Source: Micromonospora cathayae (lineage in GTDB: Bacteria > Actinomycetota > Actinomycetes > Mycobacteriales > Micromonosporaceae). From it: DNA of 64,000 bases. Under the pieces are notes generated by a model. The model worked only from the letters and a program-made list of their open reading frames with translations, had not been told where the DNA came from and made no database searches. Position numbers and translations under genes: made by a program. Shown here in pieces: positions 45,509 to 54,746 of this stretch. The stretch's first letter is position 1; each line of letters opens with the position of its first letter. The DNA is taken from assembly GCF_028993575.1 (NCBI RefSeq), contig NZ_CP118615.1, forward strand, positions 2,294,001-2,358,000. The letters run 5' to 3'.

Positions 45509-45538
45509 GTGGCCGGGGCGCGGTCGGGCCCCGGGTGG

Positions 45539-46225
45539 TCAGGGGAGGCCGACGACGTCTGCCATCAGGTCGATCTGGTGGTCGAAGTAGAGGTCCCGGT
45601 GGGGCAGGGCGTTGTTGATCCGGCCGAAGAGTTCGAAGCTGATCAGCCCGAACAGGTGCGTCCAGCCGGCCATCGTCCGGGCGATCAGCGCCGCCGGCAG
45701 GTCCACCGCCAGGGCGTCGGCGATCACCGCCAGGTCGCCCCGGAGGGGCTCCGGCACGTCGTCCGGTGGGACGGCGACCCGACCGGCGGCCACCCCGTCG
45801 TTGACGATGCCGATCAGCGTGACCGGGGGGCGTTGGGCCGGTTCGATGGTGTCCGTCGGCGCGGCGTAGCCGGGCACCGGGCTGCCGTACAGCAGCGCGT
45901 ACTCGGCGGGGTGGGCCAGCGCCCAGCGGCGGGCCGCCCGGCAGCAGGCTGACCAGCGCGCACGCAGGTCGGCCCGGTCCGGCCCGGCCCCGGCTGTCTC
46001 GACCGCGGTGCCGAGGGCGTCGTACGCCTCGATGATCAGCGCGGTGAGCAGCTCGTCCCGGCTGGGAAAGTACCGGTAGACGGCCGACGAGGCCATGCCC
46101 ATCTCGCGGGCGACCGCCCGGAGCGAGAGGTTGGCGCCGTCCGTGGCGAGGTGGCGGCGGGCGACCGTCTTGATCTCGTCGATCATCTCGGCGCGGACCC
46201 GGGCGCGGATCGATGGTGCGGACAC
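45539..46225 (-). CDS. TetR family transcriptional regulator
   Basis: A 228-aa protein; the start is the GTG at 46223-46225, because further upstream in-frame codons lie within the operators. The HTH is clear: ARVRAEMIDEIKTVARRHLATDGANLSLRAVAREMGMASSAVYRYFPSRDELLTALI. The C-terminal domain is TetR_C_13-like (WALAHPAEYALLYGSPVPGY). Divergent from an NAD-dependent epimerase gene, with two palindromic sites between. Likely represses that gene and itself until a small ligand binds. Confidence 0.92.
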   Translation of the reverse strand: MSAPSIRARVRAEMIDEIKTVARRHLATDGANLSLRAVAREMGMASSAVYRYFPSRDELLTALIIEAYDALGTAVETAGAGPDRADLRARWSACCRAARRWALAHPAEYALLYGSPVPGYAAPTDTIEPAQRPPVTLIGIVNDGVAAGRVAVPPDDVPEPLRGDLAVIADALAVDLPAALIARTMAGWTHLFGLISFELFGRINNALPHRDLYFDHQIDLMADVVGLP

Positions 46226-46263
46226 GCCGTCCACTCTGCCACGAAGAGAGCGTCCGTCAAAAG

Positions 46264-46280
46264 AGAGAGCACTGCTCTTG
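46264..46280. promoter_or_regulatory. TetR operator, copy 1
   Basis: AGAGAGCA-C-TGCTCTTG: 6-bp arms AGAGCA/TGCTCT are perfect around one C. It lies 39 bp upstream of the TetR start. It shares the core of copy 2 at 46318-46334, 54 bp away. Confidence 0.65.
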
Positions 46281-46317
46281 ACGAAGTGCGGTGGCCGCGG
46301 GCATGCTGGGATGGTCC

Positions 46318-46334
46318 AGAGAGCAGTGCTCTCT
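46318..46334. promoter_or_regulatory. TetR operator, copy 2
   Basis: AGAGAGCA-G-TGCTCTCT is a perfect palindrome with 8-bp arms around one base. It ends 31 bp before the epimerase start. With copy 1 it forms a typical pair for a TetR repressor controlling a divergent region. Confidence 0.7.
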
Positions 46335-46365
46335 ATCTGCATCACTGCTTCGAGAGGTGGCCCTG

Positions 46366-47295
46366 ATGGCTACTCACGTGATCGTCGGCGCGGGGCCGGT
46401 CGGCACCGCCACCGCCCGACTGCTGGCCGACCGGGGCGACCGGGTGCTGCTGGTCAGCCGCCGGGGGCGCGGCCCCGCCCACCCGGCCATCGAGCGGATC
46501 GCCGCCGACGCCACCGACGCCGACCGGTTGACCGCACTCACCGGCTCGGCCACCGCCCTCTACAACTGCGCCAACCCGGCGTACCACCGCTGGCCCACCG
46601 ACTGGCCGCCGATCGCGTCCGCGCTGACGACCGCCGCCGCCCGCACCGGCGCGGTGCTGGTCACCGCCGGCAACCTCTACGGGTACGGTCCGGTCGACGG
46701 CCCGATGACCGAACGCACCCCGGAGCGACCGAACAGCACCAAGGGCGCGGTACGGGTACGGATGTGGGCGGAGGCGTCCGCCGCGCACCGGGCCGGTCGG
46801 CTGCGCGCCACCGAGGTGCGCGCCTCGGACTTCCTCGGGGCCGGCGCACACTCCGTCGCCAACAACCTCGTGCTGCCCCGGGCGGCGACCGGCCGGCCCG
46901 TCGTCGTACCGGCCGACCCGGACGCCCCGCACAGCTGGACGTACGTCGGTGACCTGGCCCGCACCCTGGTCGCCGTCGCCGACGACGAACGGGCCTGGGG
47001 GCGGATCTGGCACGCGCCGTCCCCGCCGCCGGTCTCCGTACGCCGGCTCGCCGAGATCACGGCGTCCCGGGCCGGAGCGCGGCCACCCCGGATCATCCGG
47101 CTGCCCCGGGCGGCGCTCACGCTCGGTGGCCTGGTCAACCGGGAGGTACGGGAGCTCCGCGAGATCGCCTACCAGTTCTACCGGCCGTTCGTGCTCGACT
47201 CGACCGAGACCACCGCGGCCCTCGGCGTCACCTGCACCCCGCTCGACGAGGCGATCGACGCCACCCTGGACCTGCTGCCCGCCCGGGCCGGATGA
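46366..47295 (+). CDS. NAD-dependent epimerase/dehydratase-like protein
   Basis: A 309-aa SDR-extended protein starting ATHVIVGAGPVGTATARLLADRG. It has the Rossmann glycine motif, TAGNLYGYGPVDGPMTE (Tyr/Lys-type region in modified form) and EVRASDFLGAGAHS. It resembles nucleoside-sugar epimerases that are often TetR-controlled and divergent, as here. The substrate is unknown; the YxxxK catalytic pair is not obvious (NLYGYG instead). ATG 46366 follows GAGAGG. Confidence 0.85.
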   Translation: MATHVIVGAGPVGTATARLLADRGDRVLLVSRRGRGPAHPAIERIAADATDADRLTALTGSATALYNCANPAYHRWPTDWPPIASALTTAAARTGAVLVTAGNLYGYGPVDGPMTERTPERPNSTKGAVRVRMWAEASAAHRAGRLRATEVRASDFLGAGAHSVANNLVLPRAATGRPVVVPADPDAPHSWTYVGDLARTLVAVADDERAWGRIWHAPSPPPVSVRRLAEITASRAGARPPRIIRLPRAALTLGGLVNREVRELREIAYQFYRPFVLDSTETTAALGVTCTPLDEAIDATLDLLPARAG

Positions 47296-47323
47296 GCGGG
47301 AACGGCTGCGCCGCCGGCGCGCC

Positions 47324-48292
47324 CTAGCGGCGCACCGGCGGGCCGATCGCGGCGACCAGCACGGCGACGAGGGTCAACGCCGCCCCGAGCAGGGTGGCCG
47401 GGCCGGGATGCGAAGCCGCGGTGGGCAGCAGCACGTCCAGCAGCACCGCGCCCACGATCTGCCCGGCGATGGTGGCCAGGCCGAGCAGCAGCACCCCGGT
47501 GAACCGGACGATCGCCGCCGCCAACGCGATGAACAGGATGCCCAGCGGACCACCCAGGTAGAGCCACGGCTCGGCCGGCAGACCACCACCCGGCAGGCCG
47601 CGTACCAGCAGGTCCACGGCGAACACCACGAGCAGCGCCAGCGTACCGACGGTGAAGTTGACCAGGGTGGCGGTGAGTGCGTTCCCGGCGGCTGCACGTA
47701 CCCGGCCGTTCACCGCCTGCTGCCAGGCGATCCCGATCCCGGCGAGCAGCGGCAGCAGGGCCAGCACCAGCGCGCCCGGATCGCCCAGCCGGTCACCGAC
47801 GGCGATCAGCACGGCCAGTACGGTCAGCACCGCCCCGGCCAGCCGGCTCGGCGTCACCGGCTGCCGGCCGGCCGGGCCGAAACCGGCCCGGTCCACCGCC
47901 AGGCTGCTGCCGGTCTGACCGGCCACCACCGCCACCGTGAACACCGCCACCCCGAGCGTGCCGATGGTGAGCCCCTGGGTGGCCACCAGGAACGCGCCGC
48001 ACACCCCACCGAGGCACTGCCACGGTCGTAGCGCACCCTCGCGCAGCGCGGCCCGGAGCCGGCGCAGCCCCCGCCGCCCGGCCGGGGCGGCGGGGACCAG
48101 TACCAGCAGGATCAGCAGCCCCAGCCCGAACGAGACCACCGCGGCGGCGATCCCGTCGCCGAGGCGTACCCCCAGCTCGCCGTTGATCCGCGACTGGAGT
48201 GCCACCGCGACGCCGGAGAGCACCGCGAGCGCGACGCCGGCGACCCGCAGCGTCGCCGACGGGAGGGCGTCCACGTCCCGGGTCGCGGTCAC
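47324..48292 (-). CDS. YdcZ/DMT-superfamily transporter, duplicated
   Basis: A 322-aa protein containing two copies of the YdcZ (DUF606) four-to-five-helix module. N-half: [40 protein letters not shown]-half: [29 protein letters not shown]. Each repeats the N-G-x-(L/R) then VNFTVG/VSFGLG pattern, with about ten transmembrane helices in total. Probably a small-molecule exporter. The GTG at 48290-48292 overlaps the glpX stop (GTGA), so it is translated from the glpX transcript. Confidence 0.88.
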   Translation of the reverse strand: MTATRDVDALPSATLRVAGVALAVLSGVAVALQSRINGELGVRLGDGIAAAVVSFGLGLLILLVLVPAAPAGRRGLRRLRAALREGALRPWQCLGGVCGAFLVATQGLTIGTLGVAVFTVAVVAGQTGSSLAVDRAGFGPAGRQPVTPSRLAGAVLTVLAVLIAVGDRLGDPGALVLALLPLLAGIGIAWQQAVNGRVRAAAGNALTATLVNFTVGTLALLVVFAVDLLVRGLPGGGLPAEPWLYLGGPLGILFIALAAAIVRFTGVLLLGLATIAGQIVGAVLLDVLLPTAASHPGPATLLGAALTLVAVLVAAIGPPVRR

Positions 48293-49320
48293 TCCTGCTC
48301 GGCCAGGGGGCGGCCGTCGAAGTCGACGGCCGAGTAGAGCGCCAGCTTCTCCAACCGGTGGTAGGAGTCGATCACGCGGATGGTGCCGCTCTTGGAGCGC
48401 ATGACGATCGACTGGGTGTACGCCCCACCGGCCCGGTAGCTGACCCCACGCAGCAGGTCACCGGAGGTGACGCCGGTCGCCACGAAGAAGCAGTTGTCCC
48501 CGGTGACCAGATCGTCGGTGGTCAGCACCCGGTCCAGGTCGTGGCCGGCGTCGAGGGCCTTGGTCCGTTCGGCGTCGTCCCGGGGCCAGAGCTTGGCCTG
48601 CATCACCCCGCCCATGCACTTGAGCGCGCAGGCGGCGGTGATCCCCTCCGGGGTGCCACCGATGCCCATCAGCACGTCGACGTCGCTCTCGCCCCGGGCG
48701 GCGGCGATCGCCCCGGCGATGTCGCCGTCGGAGATGAACCGGATGCCGGCCCCGGTCCGCCGGATCTGGTTGACCAGGTCGTCGTGGCGGGGGCGGTCCA
48801 GCACACAGACCGTCACCTCGGAGACGTCGCCGCCCTTGACCTTGGCGATCCGGCGCAGGTTCTCGGCCACCCCGGCGTTGATGTCGACCACGTCGGCGTA
48901 GACCGGCCCGACGGCGAGTTTCTCCATGTAGAAGACCGCGCTGGGGTCGAACATCGCGCCCCGCTCGGCCACCGCCAGCACGGCCAGCGCGTTCGGCATG
49001 CCCTTGCTCATCAGGGTGGTGCCGTCGATCGGGTCGACCGCCACGTCCACCTCGGGACCGCTGCCGTCACCGACCTCCTCGCCGTTGAAGAGCATCGGGG
49101 CGTTGTCCTTCTCGCCCTCACCGATCACCACGACGCCCCGCATCGGGATCGAGTTGATCAGCTTGCGCATGGCGTCGACGGCCGCGCCGTCGCCACCCTC
49201 CTTGTCGCCCCGGCCGACCCACCGGCCGGCGGCCATCGCCGCCGCCTCGGTGACCCGGACCAGGTCGAGGGCGAGGTTGCGGTCCAGATCCTGGGGGATC
49301 CGCGTTCTGGTGTTCGTCAT
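48289..49320 (-). CDS. glpX: Class II fructose-1,6-bisphosphatase
   Basis: A 343-aa enzyme starting at ATG 49320 behind GAGGAGGAAA. It contains [18 protein letters not shown], the metal-binding [17 protein letters not shown] and [20 protein letters not shown], which define the GlpX/Glp-type FBPase used for gluconeogenesis by actinobacteria. It hydrolyses fructose-1,6-bisphosphate to fructose-6-phosphate. Lengthy in-frame extension to 49527 is ignored. Overlaps the YdcZ-type transporter gene downstream by 4 bp. Confidence 0.96.
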   Translation of the reverse strand: MTNTRTRIPQDLDRNLALDLVRVTEAAAMAAGRWVGRGDKEGGDGAAVDAMRKLINSIPMRGVVVIGEGEKDNAPMLFNGEEVGDGSGPEVDVAVDPIDGTTLMSKGMPNALAVLAVAERGAMFDPSAVFYMEKLAVGPVYADVVDINAGVAENLRRIAKVKGGDVSEVTVCVLDRPRHDDLVNQIRRTGAGIRFISDGDIAGAIAAARGESDVDVLMGIGGTPEGITAACALKCMGGVMQAKLWPRDDAERTKALDAGHDLDRVLTTDDLVTGDNCFFVATGVTSGDLLRGVSYRAGGAYTQSIVMRSKSGTIRVIDSYHRLEKLALYSAVDFDGRPLAEQE

Positions 49321-49505
49321 GGCGGCTTTCCTCCTCGCGACGGTGCGGGGTGGACCGGCGGGATGCGGCCGTCGCCGCCGCCGGCTTTGTCGCTGATCCT
49401 CACACGTGGGCGGATGAATCGCCCTCACACGGTGGTCAACGTAACGCCGGTACGGGTCCCCGGTGGCCCGGATCGGGTCAACCGGGGAACTGCGAAGATA
49501 GGGGG

Positions 49506-50234
49506 GTGGAGCCCACCGACCGCGCACCCGCCGACTCGACCCCGCCCGACGGCCAACTGCCGTTGACCCCGGCGGACGGCCAACCGGCGCTGACCCCGCC
49601 GGACGGCCAACCGGCGCTGACCCCGGCGGACCCGGCCGGGCGGCCCGCGACGGTCGAGCCCGGCCCCGGCCGCGCCGCCGGGCCCGCTTCCGTCCCGGGT
49701 GGGGAGGCGTCCGGCACCGGAAAGGCCCGGTCCGAGCGTTCGCCGAAGGACATGGCGATCTCGCTGCTGGTGCTGCTGGTCCCCATCGCCCTGCTGCTCG
49801 CCTTCTACCGGGGTTTCCTCGGCGGCGACGAGCCGGCCGTGATCGATCCGGTGCCCGCCGTCGAGCAGGCCCGGGCCGCCAACGCCTTCCCGGTCGCCGA
49901 ACCGTCCGGTCTCGGCGACGGCTGGCGTCCGATCCGGGCCCGGTTCCAGCAGTCCGACGAGGGGTCCACCCTGCGGTTGGGTTACCTCACCCCGGAGGGT
50001 CGGGGCGTCCAGCTCGTCCAGAGCAACGTGCCACCGGAGCGGCTGCTGCCCACCGAACTCACCGACGACAACCAGCCGCAGGGCGCGCTCGACCTGGACG
50101 GACGGAGCTGGCAGCGGTACACCGCCCGGGGTGACGAGCGGGCCCTGGTGCTGCTCGAACCGGACCGTACGGTGATCGTGGTCGGCGAGGCGGCCGAGAA
50201 GGAACTCCGCGAACTGGCCGACTCGGTCCGGTAG
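49506..50234 (+). CDS. DUF4245-type membrane-anchored protein
   Basis: A 242-aa protein from the GTG at 49506. The N-terminal 75 residues are Pro/Ala-rich with a 9-residue tandem repeat ([13 protein letters not shown], encoded by 27-bp units at 49551-49633). A single helix (about residues 83-103, [19 protein letters not shown]) follows, then a 130-residue outer domain ([51 protein letters not shown]) like DUF4245 proteins of actinobacteria. Its function is unknown. It is divergent from glpX, as in many actinobacteria. Confidence 0.85.
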   Translation: MEPTDRAPADSTPPDGQLPLTPADGQPALTPPDGQPALTPADPAGRPATVEPGPGRAAGPASVPGGEASGTGKARSERSPKDMAISLLVLLVPIALLLAFYRGFLGGDEPAVIDPVPAVEQARAANAFPVAEPSGLGDGWRPIRARFQQSDEGSTLRLGYLTPEGRGVQLVQSNVPPERLLPTELTDDNQPQGALDLDGRSWQRYTARGDERALVLLEPDRTVIVVGEAAEKELRELADSVR

Positions 50235-50341
50235 GGTGCACGCCGGACTGGGTACATACCGCCCAGACGGGCGTTCCCGTCCCCGGTACCCCTCAGTTTC
50301 CGGTGCCCGTGTCGCGCCGGACGACGTCTGGAGACAGCCAC

Positions 50342-51166
50342 GTGAAGATTCGACGGTGGAGTGTCGGCGTGCTGGCCGCCTCGCTGCTCGTACCCGGTCT
50401 CACCGCCTGCAAGTCGGACACCGCGACCGAGGAGCCGACGGCGGCCGGTTCCTCCTCCTCGGCCCCGGCCGGCGGCATCCCCAGCGACGCCAAGGAGGCG
50501 CTGCTCGCCTCGACCAAGGAACTCAGCAAGGGTGACTTCAGCTTCACCATGGCCGGTGGCGAGCTCAACGGGGCCGGCAAGGTGCACATGCCGACCAAGA
50601 GCGCCGAGATGACCATGACCGGTGGCGACGCCTCGGACGACCTGGCCATGGAGATGCACCTGGTCTTCATCGACACCGACACCTGGGTGAAGATCCAGTT
50701 CAGTGGCGCGATGGCGACCGCCGCGCCCGGCAACCTGAACTCCGGCAAGTACCAGCACCTCGACCGGAGCCGGATCAAGGGCGTCAAGGACCTCGAGTTC
50801 GACTTCGCCGACGTCGACCCGGCCGGCAGCGAGGCGCTGACCAAGGCGATCACCGAGGTCCGCAAGACCGGTGAGGGCATGTACGCCGGCACCCTCGACG
50901 CCACCAAGGCGACCGGCTCCGACGTGCTCGACGCCGAAACGGTCAAGGCCCTGGCCGGCCAGGCCAGCGCGGTGCCGTTCACCGCCAAGCTCGACGCGCA
51001 GGGCCGGCTGACCGAGTTCGGCATCGAGGTGCCGGCGGCCGGGACCGCCAAGGCCCAGAACCTGCTGATCACGTACAGCGACTACGGTGCGACCACGCCG
51101 GTGCAGCAGCCCCCGGCGGACCAGGTCGTCGAGGCCTCCGACGACGTCTACAAGATGTTCGGCTGA
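50342..51166 (+). CDS. LppX/LprAFG-like lipoprotein
   Basis: A 274-aa lipoprotein: signal peptide ending LTAC with lipid-carrying Cys23, a Thr/Ser-rich linker, and a mature domain with ELSKGDFSFTMAGGELNGAGKVH and alternating strands typical of the LppX_LprAFG half-barrel fold. Members of this family shuttle glycolipids in mycobacteria; here a comparable envelope role is plausible but unproven. GTG 50342 is used in preference to an in-frame GTG 39 bp upstream. Confidence 0.85.
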   Translation: MKIRRWSVGVLAASLLVPGLTACKSDTATEEPTAAGSSSSAPAGGIPSDAKEALLASTKELSKGDFSFTMAGGELNGAGKVHMPTKSAEMTMTGGDASDDLAMEMHLVFIDTDTWVKIQFSGAMATAAPGNLNSGKYQHLDRSRIKGVKDLEFDFADVDPAGSEALTKAITEVRKTGEGMYAGTLDATKATGSDVLDAETVKALAGQASAVPFTAKLDAQGRLTEFGIEVPAAGTAKAQNLLITYSDYGATTPVQQPPADQVVEASDDVYKMFG

Positions 51167-51300
51167 GCGACGGAACACCGGACGGGGCGGCCACCGGTCG
51201 CCCCGTCCGTGCGTACCGGCGCTGGCGGCTACGGCGTGCGTACCCGGGCTGCGGTTACGGCCCGGCGTGCCGGGGTGGCGGTCGCGGGCGGCCGGCGGAG

Positions 51301-51390
51301 AGCGGGTCTCAGGAGCCGGCGGACGGAGGCGGAGCGGGTCTCAGGAGCCGGCGGACGGGGGCGGAGCGGGTCTCAGGAGTCGGCGGCCGG
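51301..51390. repeat. 32-bp tandem repeat spanning the xseB 3' end
   Basis: AGCGGGTCTCAGGAGCCGGC plus the following 12 bases starts at 51301, 51333 and 51365, exactly 32 bp apart. The third copy includes the xseB stop codon (TCA at 51373-51375 on the plus strand) and last codons. The two earlier copies are duplicates of the gene's end lying past it. Confidence 0.8.
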
Positions 51391-51585
51391 GCGGGCGGCG
51401 TCGATGCGGGCCCGCGCCCCGTCCAGCCAGCGCTGGCAGACCTCGGCCAGCCGCTCGCCGCGTTCCCACAGCGCCAGCGACTCCTCCAGCGAGGTCCCGC
51501 CGGTCTCCAGCCGCTCCACCACCGACGCCAGTTCGGCGCGGGCCTGCTCGTAGCTGAGCCGCTCGTCGTTCTTCTCGTCAGTCAT
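51373..51585 (-). CDS. xseB: Exodeoxyribonuclease VII small subunit
   Basis: A 70-aa protein with the whole XseB helix-hairpin: LSYEQARAELASVVERLETGGTSLEESLALWERGERLAEVCQRWLDGARARI. It binds several copies of the large subunit XseA to make the nuclease that trims single-stranded DNA. Encoded 22 bp downstream of xseA on the same strand; ATG start. The C-terminal residues fall inside a 32-bp tandem repeat. Confidence 0.95.
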   Translation of the reverse strand: MTDEKNDERLSYEQARAELASVVERLETGGTSLEESLALWERGERLAEVCQRWLDGARARIDAARPAADS

Positions 51586-51607
51586 CGCCCGCTATCCCAC
51601 CACACGC

Positions 51608-52858
51608 TCACCCGGCCGCCCCGGTGGCGTCGACGGTGGCGGCGAGTTCGCCCTCGGCGAGGCGTACCCGCAGCGGGTCACCCGGCCCCACCTCGGAGCC
51701 GGCGCGGACCACGTGCCCGTCGGCGCGCTGCACGATCGCGTAGCCGCGCTCCAGGGTGGCGGCCGGGGACAGCGCCCGCAGCCGGGCCAGGGTGTGCCGC
51801 AGGTCGCTCTCGGCGGTGCCGAGCCGGTGGTCCAGGCAGCGGCCGGTGCGGGCGCGCAGCGCCGCCAGGTCGGCGGCCCGCTGCTCCACCATCACCTGCG
51901 GGCGGGCCAGCACCGGACGGGAGCGCAGCAGGTCGAGCCGGTGCGCCTCCCGGTCCACCAGGTTGCGTACCGACCGTTCCAGCCGGTGCCGGGCCTGCCG
52001 GATGAGGCGTACCTCCTCGGTGAGGTCCGGGACGATCCGCTTGGCCGCGTCGGTGGGGGTGGAGGCCCGGACGTCGGCGACGTAGTCGAGCAGCGGGGTG
52101 TCGGTCTCGTGGCCGATCGCGCTGACCACCGGCGTACGGCAGCCGAACACCGCCCGGCAGAGCGCCTCGTCGGAGAAGGACAGCAGGTCCTCGATGCTGC
52201 CGCCGCCCCGGGCGATGACGATCACGTCGACGGCCGGGTCGGCGTCGAGCACCTTCAGCGCGTCGATGATCTGCTGGGCCGCGCCCGCCCCCTGCACGGC
52301 GACGTTCACCGTCCGGAACTCCACCGCCGGCCAGCGTCGCCGGGCGTTGGTCAGCACGTCCCGTTCGGCCGCCGAGGCGCGCCCGGTGATCAGGCCGATC
52401 CGGCCGGGCAGGAACGGCGGCCGGCGCTTGCGGGCCCGGTCGAACAGCCCCTCGGCGGCGAGCAGCTTCTTGAGCTTCTCCAGCCGGGCCAGCAGCTCAC
52501 CGAGACCGACCTGGCGGATCTCGTCGGCGCGCAGGCTGAGCGTGCCCCGGGCGGCGTAGAACTCCGGTTTGGCGTGCAGCACCACCCGGGCACCCTCGCG
52601 CAGCTCCGGCGCGCCGGAGTCGAGCACGTCCCGGTTGGTGGTGACGGTCAGGCTGAGGTCGGCCGACGGGTCACGCAGGGTCAGGAACACGGTGGAGGCA
52701 CCCGGTCGGCGGCTGATCTGCGCCACCTGCCCGTCGACCCAGACCCAGCCGAGCCGGGCGATCCAGGCCCCGACCTTCTGGCTGACCACCCGTACCGGCC
52801 ACGGCTCCTCGGCCGTGCTCCGGGCCGTACCGTCGGCGCCCGCACCCGTACCGTTCAC
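51608..52858 (-). CDS. xseA: Exodeoxyribonuclease VII large subunit
   Basis: A 416-aa protein: N-terminal OB fold ([33 protein letters not shown]), catalytic domain ([81 protein letters not shown]) and a long helical C-terminus. It degrades ssDNA from both ends and functions in mismatch/recombination repair. GTG at 52858. Operon xseA-xseB; divergent from ispH by about 68 bp. Confidence 0.96.
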   Translation of the reverse strand: MNGTGAGADGTARSTAEEPWPVRVVSQKVGAWIARLGWVWVDGQVAQISRRPGASTVFLTLRDPSADLSLTVTTNRDVLDSGAPELREGARVVLHAKPEFYAARGTLSLRADEIRQVGLGELLARLEKLKKLLAAEGLFDRARKRRPPFLPGRIGLITGRASAAERDVLTNARRRWPAVEFRTVNVAVQGAGAAQQIIDALKVLDADPAVDVIVIARGGGSIEDLLSFSDEALCRAVFGCRTPVVSAIGHETDTPLLDYVADVRASTPTDAAKRIVPDLTEEVRLIRQARHRLERSVRNLVDREAHRLDLLRSRPVLARPQVMVEQRAADLAALRARTGRCLDHRLGTAESDLRHTLARLRALSPAATLERGYAIVQRADGHVVRAGSEVGPGDPLRVRLAEGELAATVDATGAAG

Positions 52859-52926
52859 CCGCCCACCCTACGGCTCCCCGTCAAGATCGACATGGCTGGT
52901 GACGGGTCGACACGTACGATGGGCGG

Positions 52927-53916
52927 GTGAACGAGGATCAGGCGACCACCCCCCAGACCGGCAAGCGCGTGCTCCTGGCCCGGCCCCGTGGCTACTGCGC
53001 CGGCGTCGACCGCGCGGTGCAGACGGTGGAGGAGGCGCTCAAGCTCTACGGCGCTCCGATCTACGTCCGCAAGCAGATCGTGCACAACAAGCACGTGGTA
53101 CGGACGCTGGAGGCCCAGGGCGCGATCTTCGTGGAGGAGAACGAGGAGGTCCCCGAGGGGGCGACCGTGATCTTCTCCGCGCACGGGGTCGCACCCGAGG
53201 TGTACGAGCAGGCGAAGGCCCGCTCGCTGAAGGCCATCGACGCGACCTGCCCGCTGGTGACCAAGGTGCACCACGAGGCGAAGCGGTTCGCCGCCGAGGA
53301 CTACGACATCCTGCTGATCGGTCACGAGGGGCACGAGGAGGTCATCGGCACCGCCGGTGAGGCACCCGCGCACATCCAGCTCGTCGACGGTCCCGAGGAC
53401 GCCGACAAGGTCACCGTCCGGGACCCGGAGAAGGTCGTCTGGCTCTCTCAGACCACCCTGTCGGTGGACGAGACGATGGAGACGGTGGCCCGGCTGAAGA
53501 AGCGGCTGCCGATGCTCCAGTCCCCGCCGAGCGACGACATCTGCTACGCCACCTCCAACCGGCAGCACGTGGTGAAGGAGATCGCCCCGCAGTGCGACGT
53601 GGTGATCGTCGTCGGGTCGCGGAACTCCTCCAACTCGGTCCGGCTGGTCGAGGTGGCGGTGGACGCGGGGGCCCGCGCCGGGCACCTGGTCGACTTCGCC
53701 TCGGAGATCGACGACGCCTGGCTGGCCGGGGCCGGCACGGTCGGCCTCACCTCGGGCGCGAGCGTCCCGGAGGAACTGGTCCAGGAGGTGCTGGCCCACC
53801 TGGCGGCCCGCGGGTTCACCGACGTGGAGGAGATCGTCACCGCCAACGAGCGGTTGACCTTCTCGCTGCCCCAGGAACTCAAGCGGGACATGAAGGCCGC
53901 CGCCGCCCGCGGCTGA
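52927..53916 (+). CDS. ispH: 4-hydroxy-3-methylbut-2-enyl diphosphate reductase
   Basis: A 329-aa 4Fe-4S enzyme of the MEP isoprenoid pathway, last step. The three cluster cysteines are visible: Cys24 ([11 protein letters not shown]), Cys108 ([11 protein letters not shown]) and Cys206 ([10 protein letters not shown]). [13 protein letters not shown] and SDNS-like [12 protein letters not shown] motifs also match. It makes IPP and DMAPP. GTG start at 52927, no long leader. A 51-bp-spaced duplication of the gene's last bases lies immediately downstream. Confidence 0.97.
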   Translation: MNEDQATTPQTGKRVLLARPRGYCAGVDRAVQTVEEALKLYGAPIYVRKQIVHNKHVVRTLEAQGAIFVEENEEVPEGATVIFSAHGVAPEVYEQAKARSLKAIDATCPLVTKVHHEAKRFAAEDYDILLIGHEGHEEVIGTAGEAPAHIQLVDGPEDADKVTVRDPEKVVWLSQTTLSVDETMETVARLKKRLPMLQSPPSDDICYATSNRQHVVKEIAPQCDVVIVVGSRNSSNSVRLVEVAVDAGARAGHLVDFASEIDDAWLAGAGTVGLTSGASVPEELVQEVLAHLAARGFTDVEEIVTANERLTFSLPQELKRDMKAAAARG

Positions 53917-53993
53917 GCATCACCGCCGCCGGGCACGACTGAGCCGAACCCCGCCGCCTGCGGCTGAGCATCACCGCCGCCGGGCACGACTGA
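53909..53993. repeat. Direct repeat (34 bp, 51 bp apart) spanning the ispH stop codon
   Basis: The segment GCGGCTGAGCATCACCGCCG plus 14 further bases occurs at 53909-53942 and again at 53960-53993, identical. The first copy holds the last ispH codons and stop; the second is a non-coding duplicate in the 180-bp gap. Confidence 0.8.
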
Positions 53994-54095
53994 ACCTGAC
54001 CGCCGCGCCCGGCCCGGCCCGGCCGGGCGCGGCGGGACCGGGTCCGGCGGCCGACGGTACGGAACGGATCTGTCGGCTGATACGTCTGACCGGGT

Positions 54096-54566
54096 ATGAA
54101 GACGTATCGGATCGCGCTGCCGGTCCTGGTCGCCTGCCTGGCGTTGAGTGCCTGCGCCGGTTCCGACGGCGGCGACAGCCCGGCCGGCACCACCACCAGC
54201 CCCGGTCAGACAGGAGCCCCGGTGAACCCCAGCAGCGGACCCACCGACCCGGCCGACCCGACCGCGCCCGGCAGTGCGATGCCGCCGGCAGCGACGCCCA
54301 GCGGGAGCCAGCCGACCGAGTGGCCGCCGGGCGGTCCCGGTGGTAAGGCGTCCCCCGCGCCGGGTGGCGCGGTGATCACCGGCACGGTCACCTCCGGCGT
54401 GGAGCCGGGCTGCCTGCTGCTCGGGGAGTACCTCCTGGTCGGCGGTCCCCGCGACGTGATCAAGGCGGGTGCCAAGCTGACCGTCAGCGGCAAGGTGCAG
54501 CCGGACCTGATGACCACCTGCCAGCAGGGCACGCCGTTCCTGGTGGACAGCGCCAAGCCCGCCTGA
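54096..54566 (+). CDS. Small secreted lipoprotein, unknown function
   Basis: A 156-aa protein with a lipoprotein signal (IALPVLVACLALSAC, Cys20), a Thr/Pro/Gly-rich stretch (residues 25-85) and a C-terminal domain (AVITGTVTSGVEPGCLLLGEYLLVGG, KVQPDLMTTCQQGTPFLVD) with two Cys that could form a disulfide. The G-T-V-T-S-G-V-E-P-G-C-L segment resembles small beta-barrel domains of unknown function. ATG start. Single gene between ispH and the subtilase, both ends bordered by repeats and terminator. Confidence 0.8.
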   Translation: MKTYRIALPVLVACLALSACAGSDGGDSPAGTTTSPGQTGAPVNPSSGPTDPADPTAPGSAMPPAATPSGSQPTEWPPGGPGGKASPAPGGAVITGTVTSGVEPGCLLLGEYLLVGGPRDVIKAGAKLTVSGKVQPDLMTTCQQGTPFLVDSAKPA

Positions 54567-54576
54567 GCGCCGCGAC

Positions 54577-54645
54577 GGGTCAGGGCCCTGAGCACCGCCT
54601 CGGGGTCAGAGCCCTGAGCACCGCCTCGGGTCAGGCTCTGAGCGC
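54577..54645. repeat. Tandem repeat, period about 26 bp
   Basis: GGGTCAG-(G/A)-GCCCTGAGCACC with following CGCCTC starts at 54577 and 54603 nearly identically, then a shortened third copy at 54628. It lies directly behind the lipoprotein stop. Non-coding. Confidence 0.7.
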
Positions 54646-54690
54646 GGACCCGGTCGGCCCCCAGATACGGCACCCGGTCCCGGAACAGGA

Positions 54691-54727
54691 CGGAGCCCGT
54701 CCCCGCTGGCTGCGGGGACGGGCTCCG
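54691..54727. terminator. Bidirectional terminator hairpin
   Basis: CGGAGCCCGTCCCCGC (54691-54706) pairs perfectly with GCGGGGACGGGCTCCG (54712-54727) around TGGCT: a 16-bp stem. It sits between the lipoprotein gene (+) and the subtilase gene (-), which converge, and could stop both. Confidence 0.8.
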
Positions 54728-54746
54728 GTGGTGTTTCAGGGGTGGG

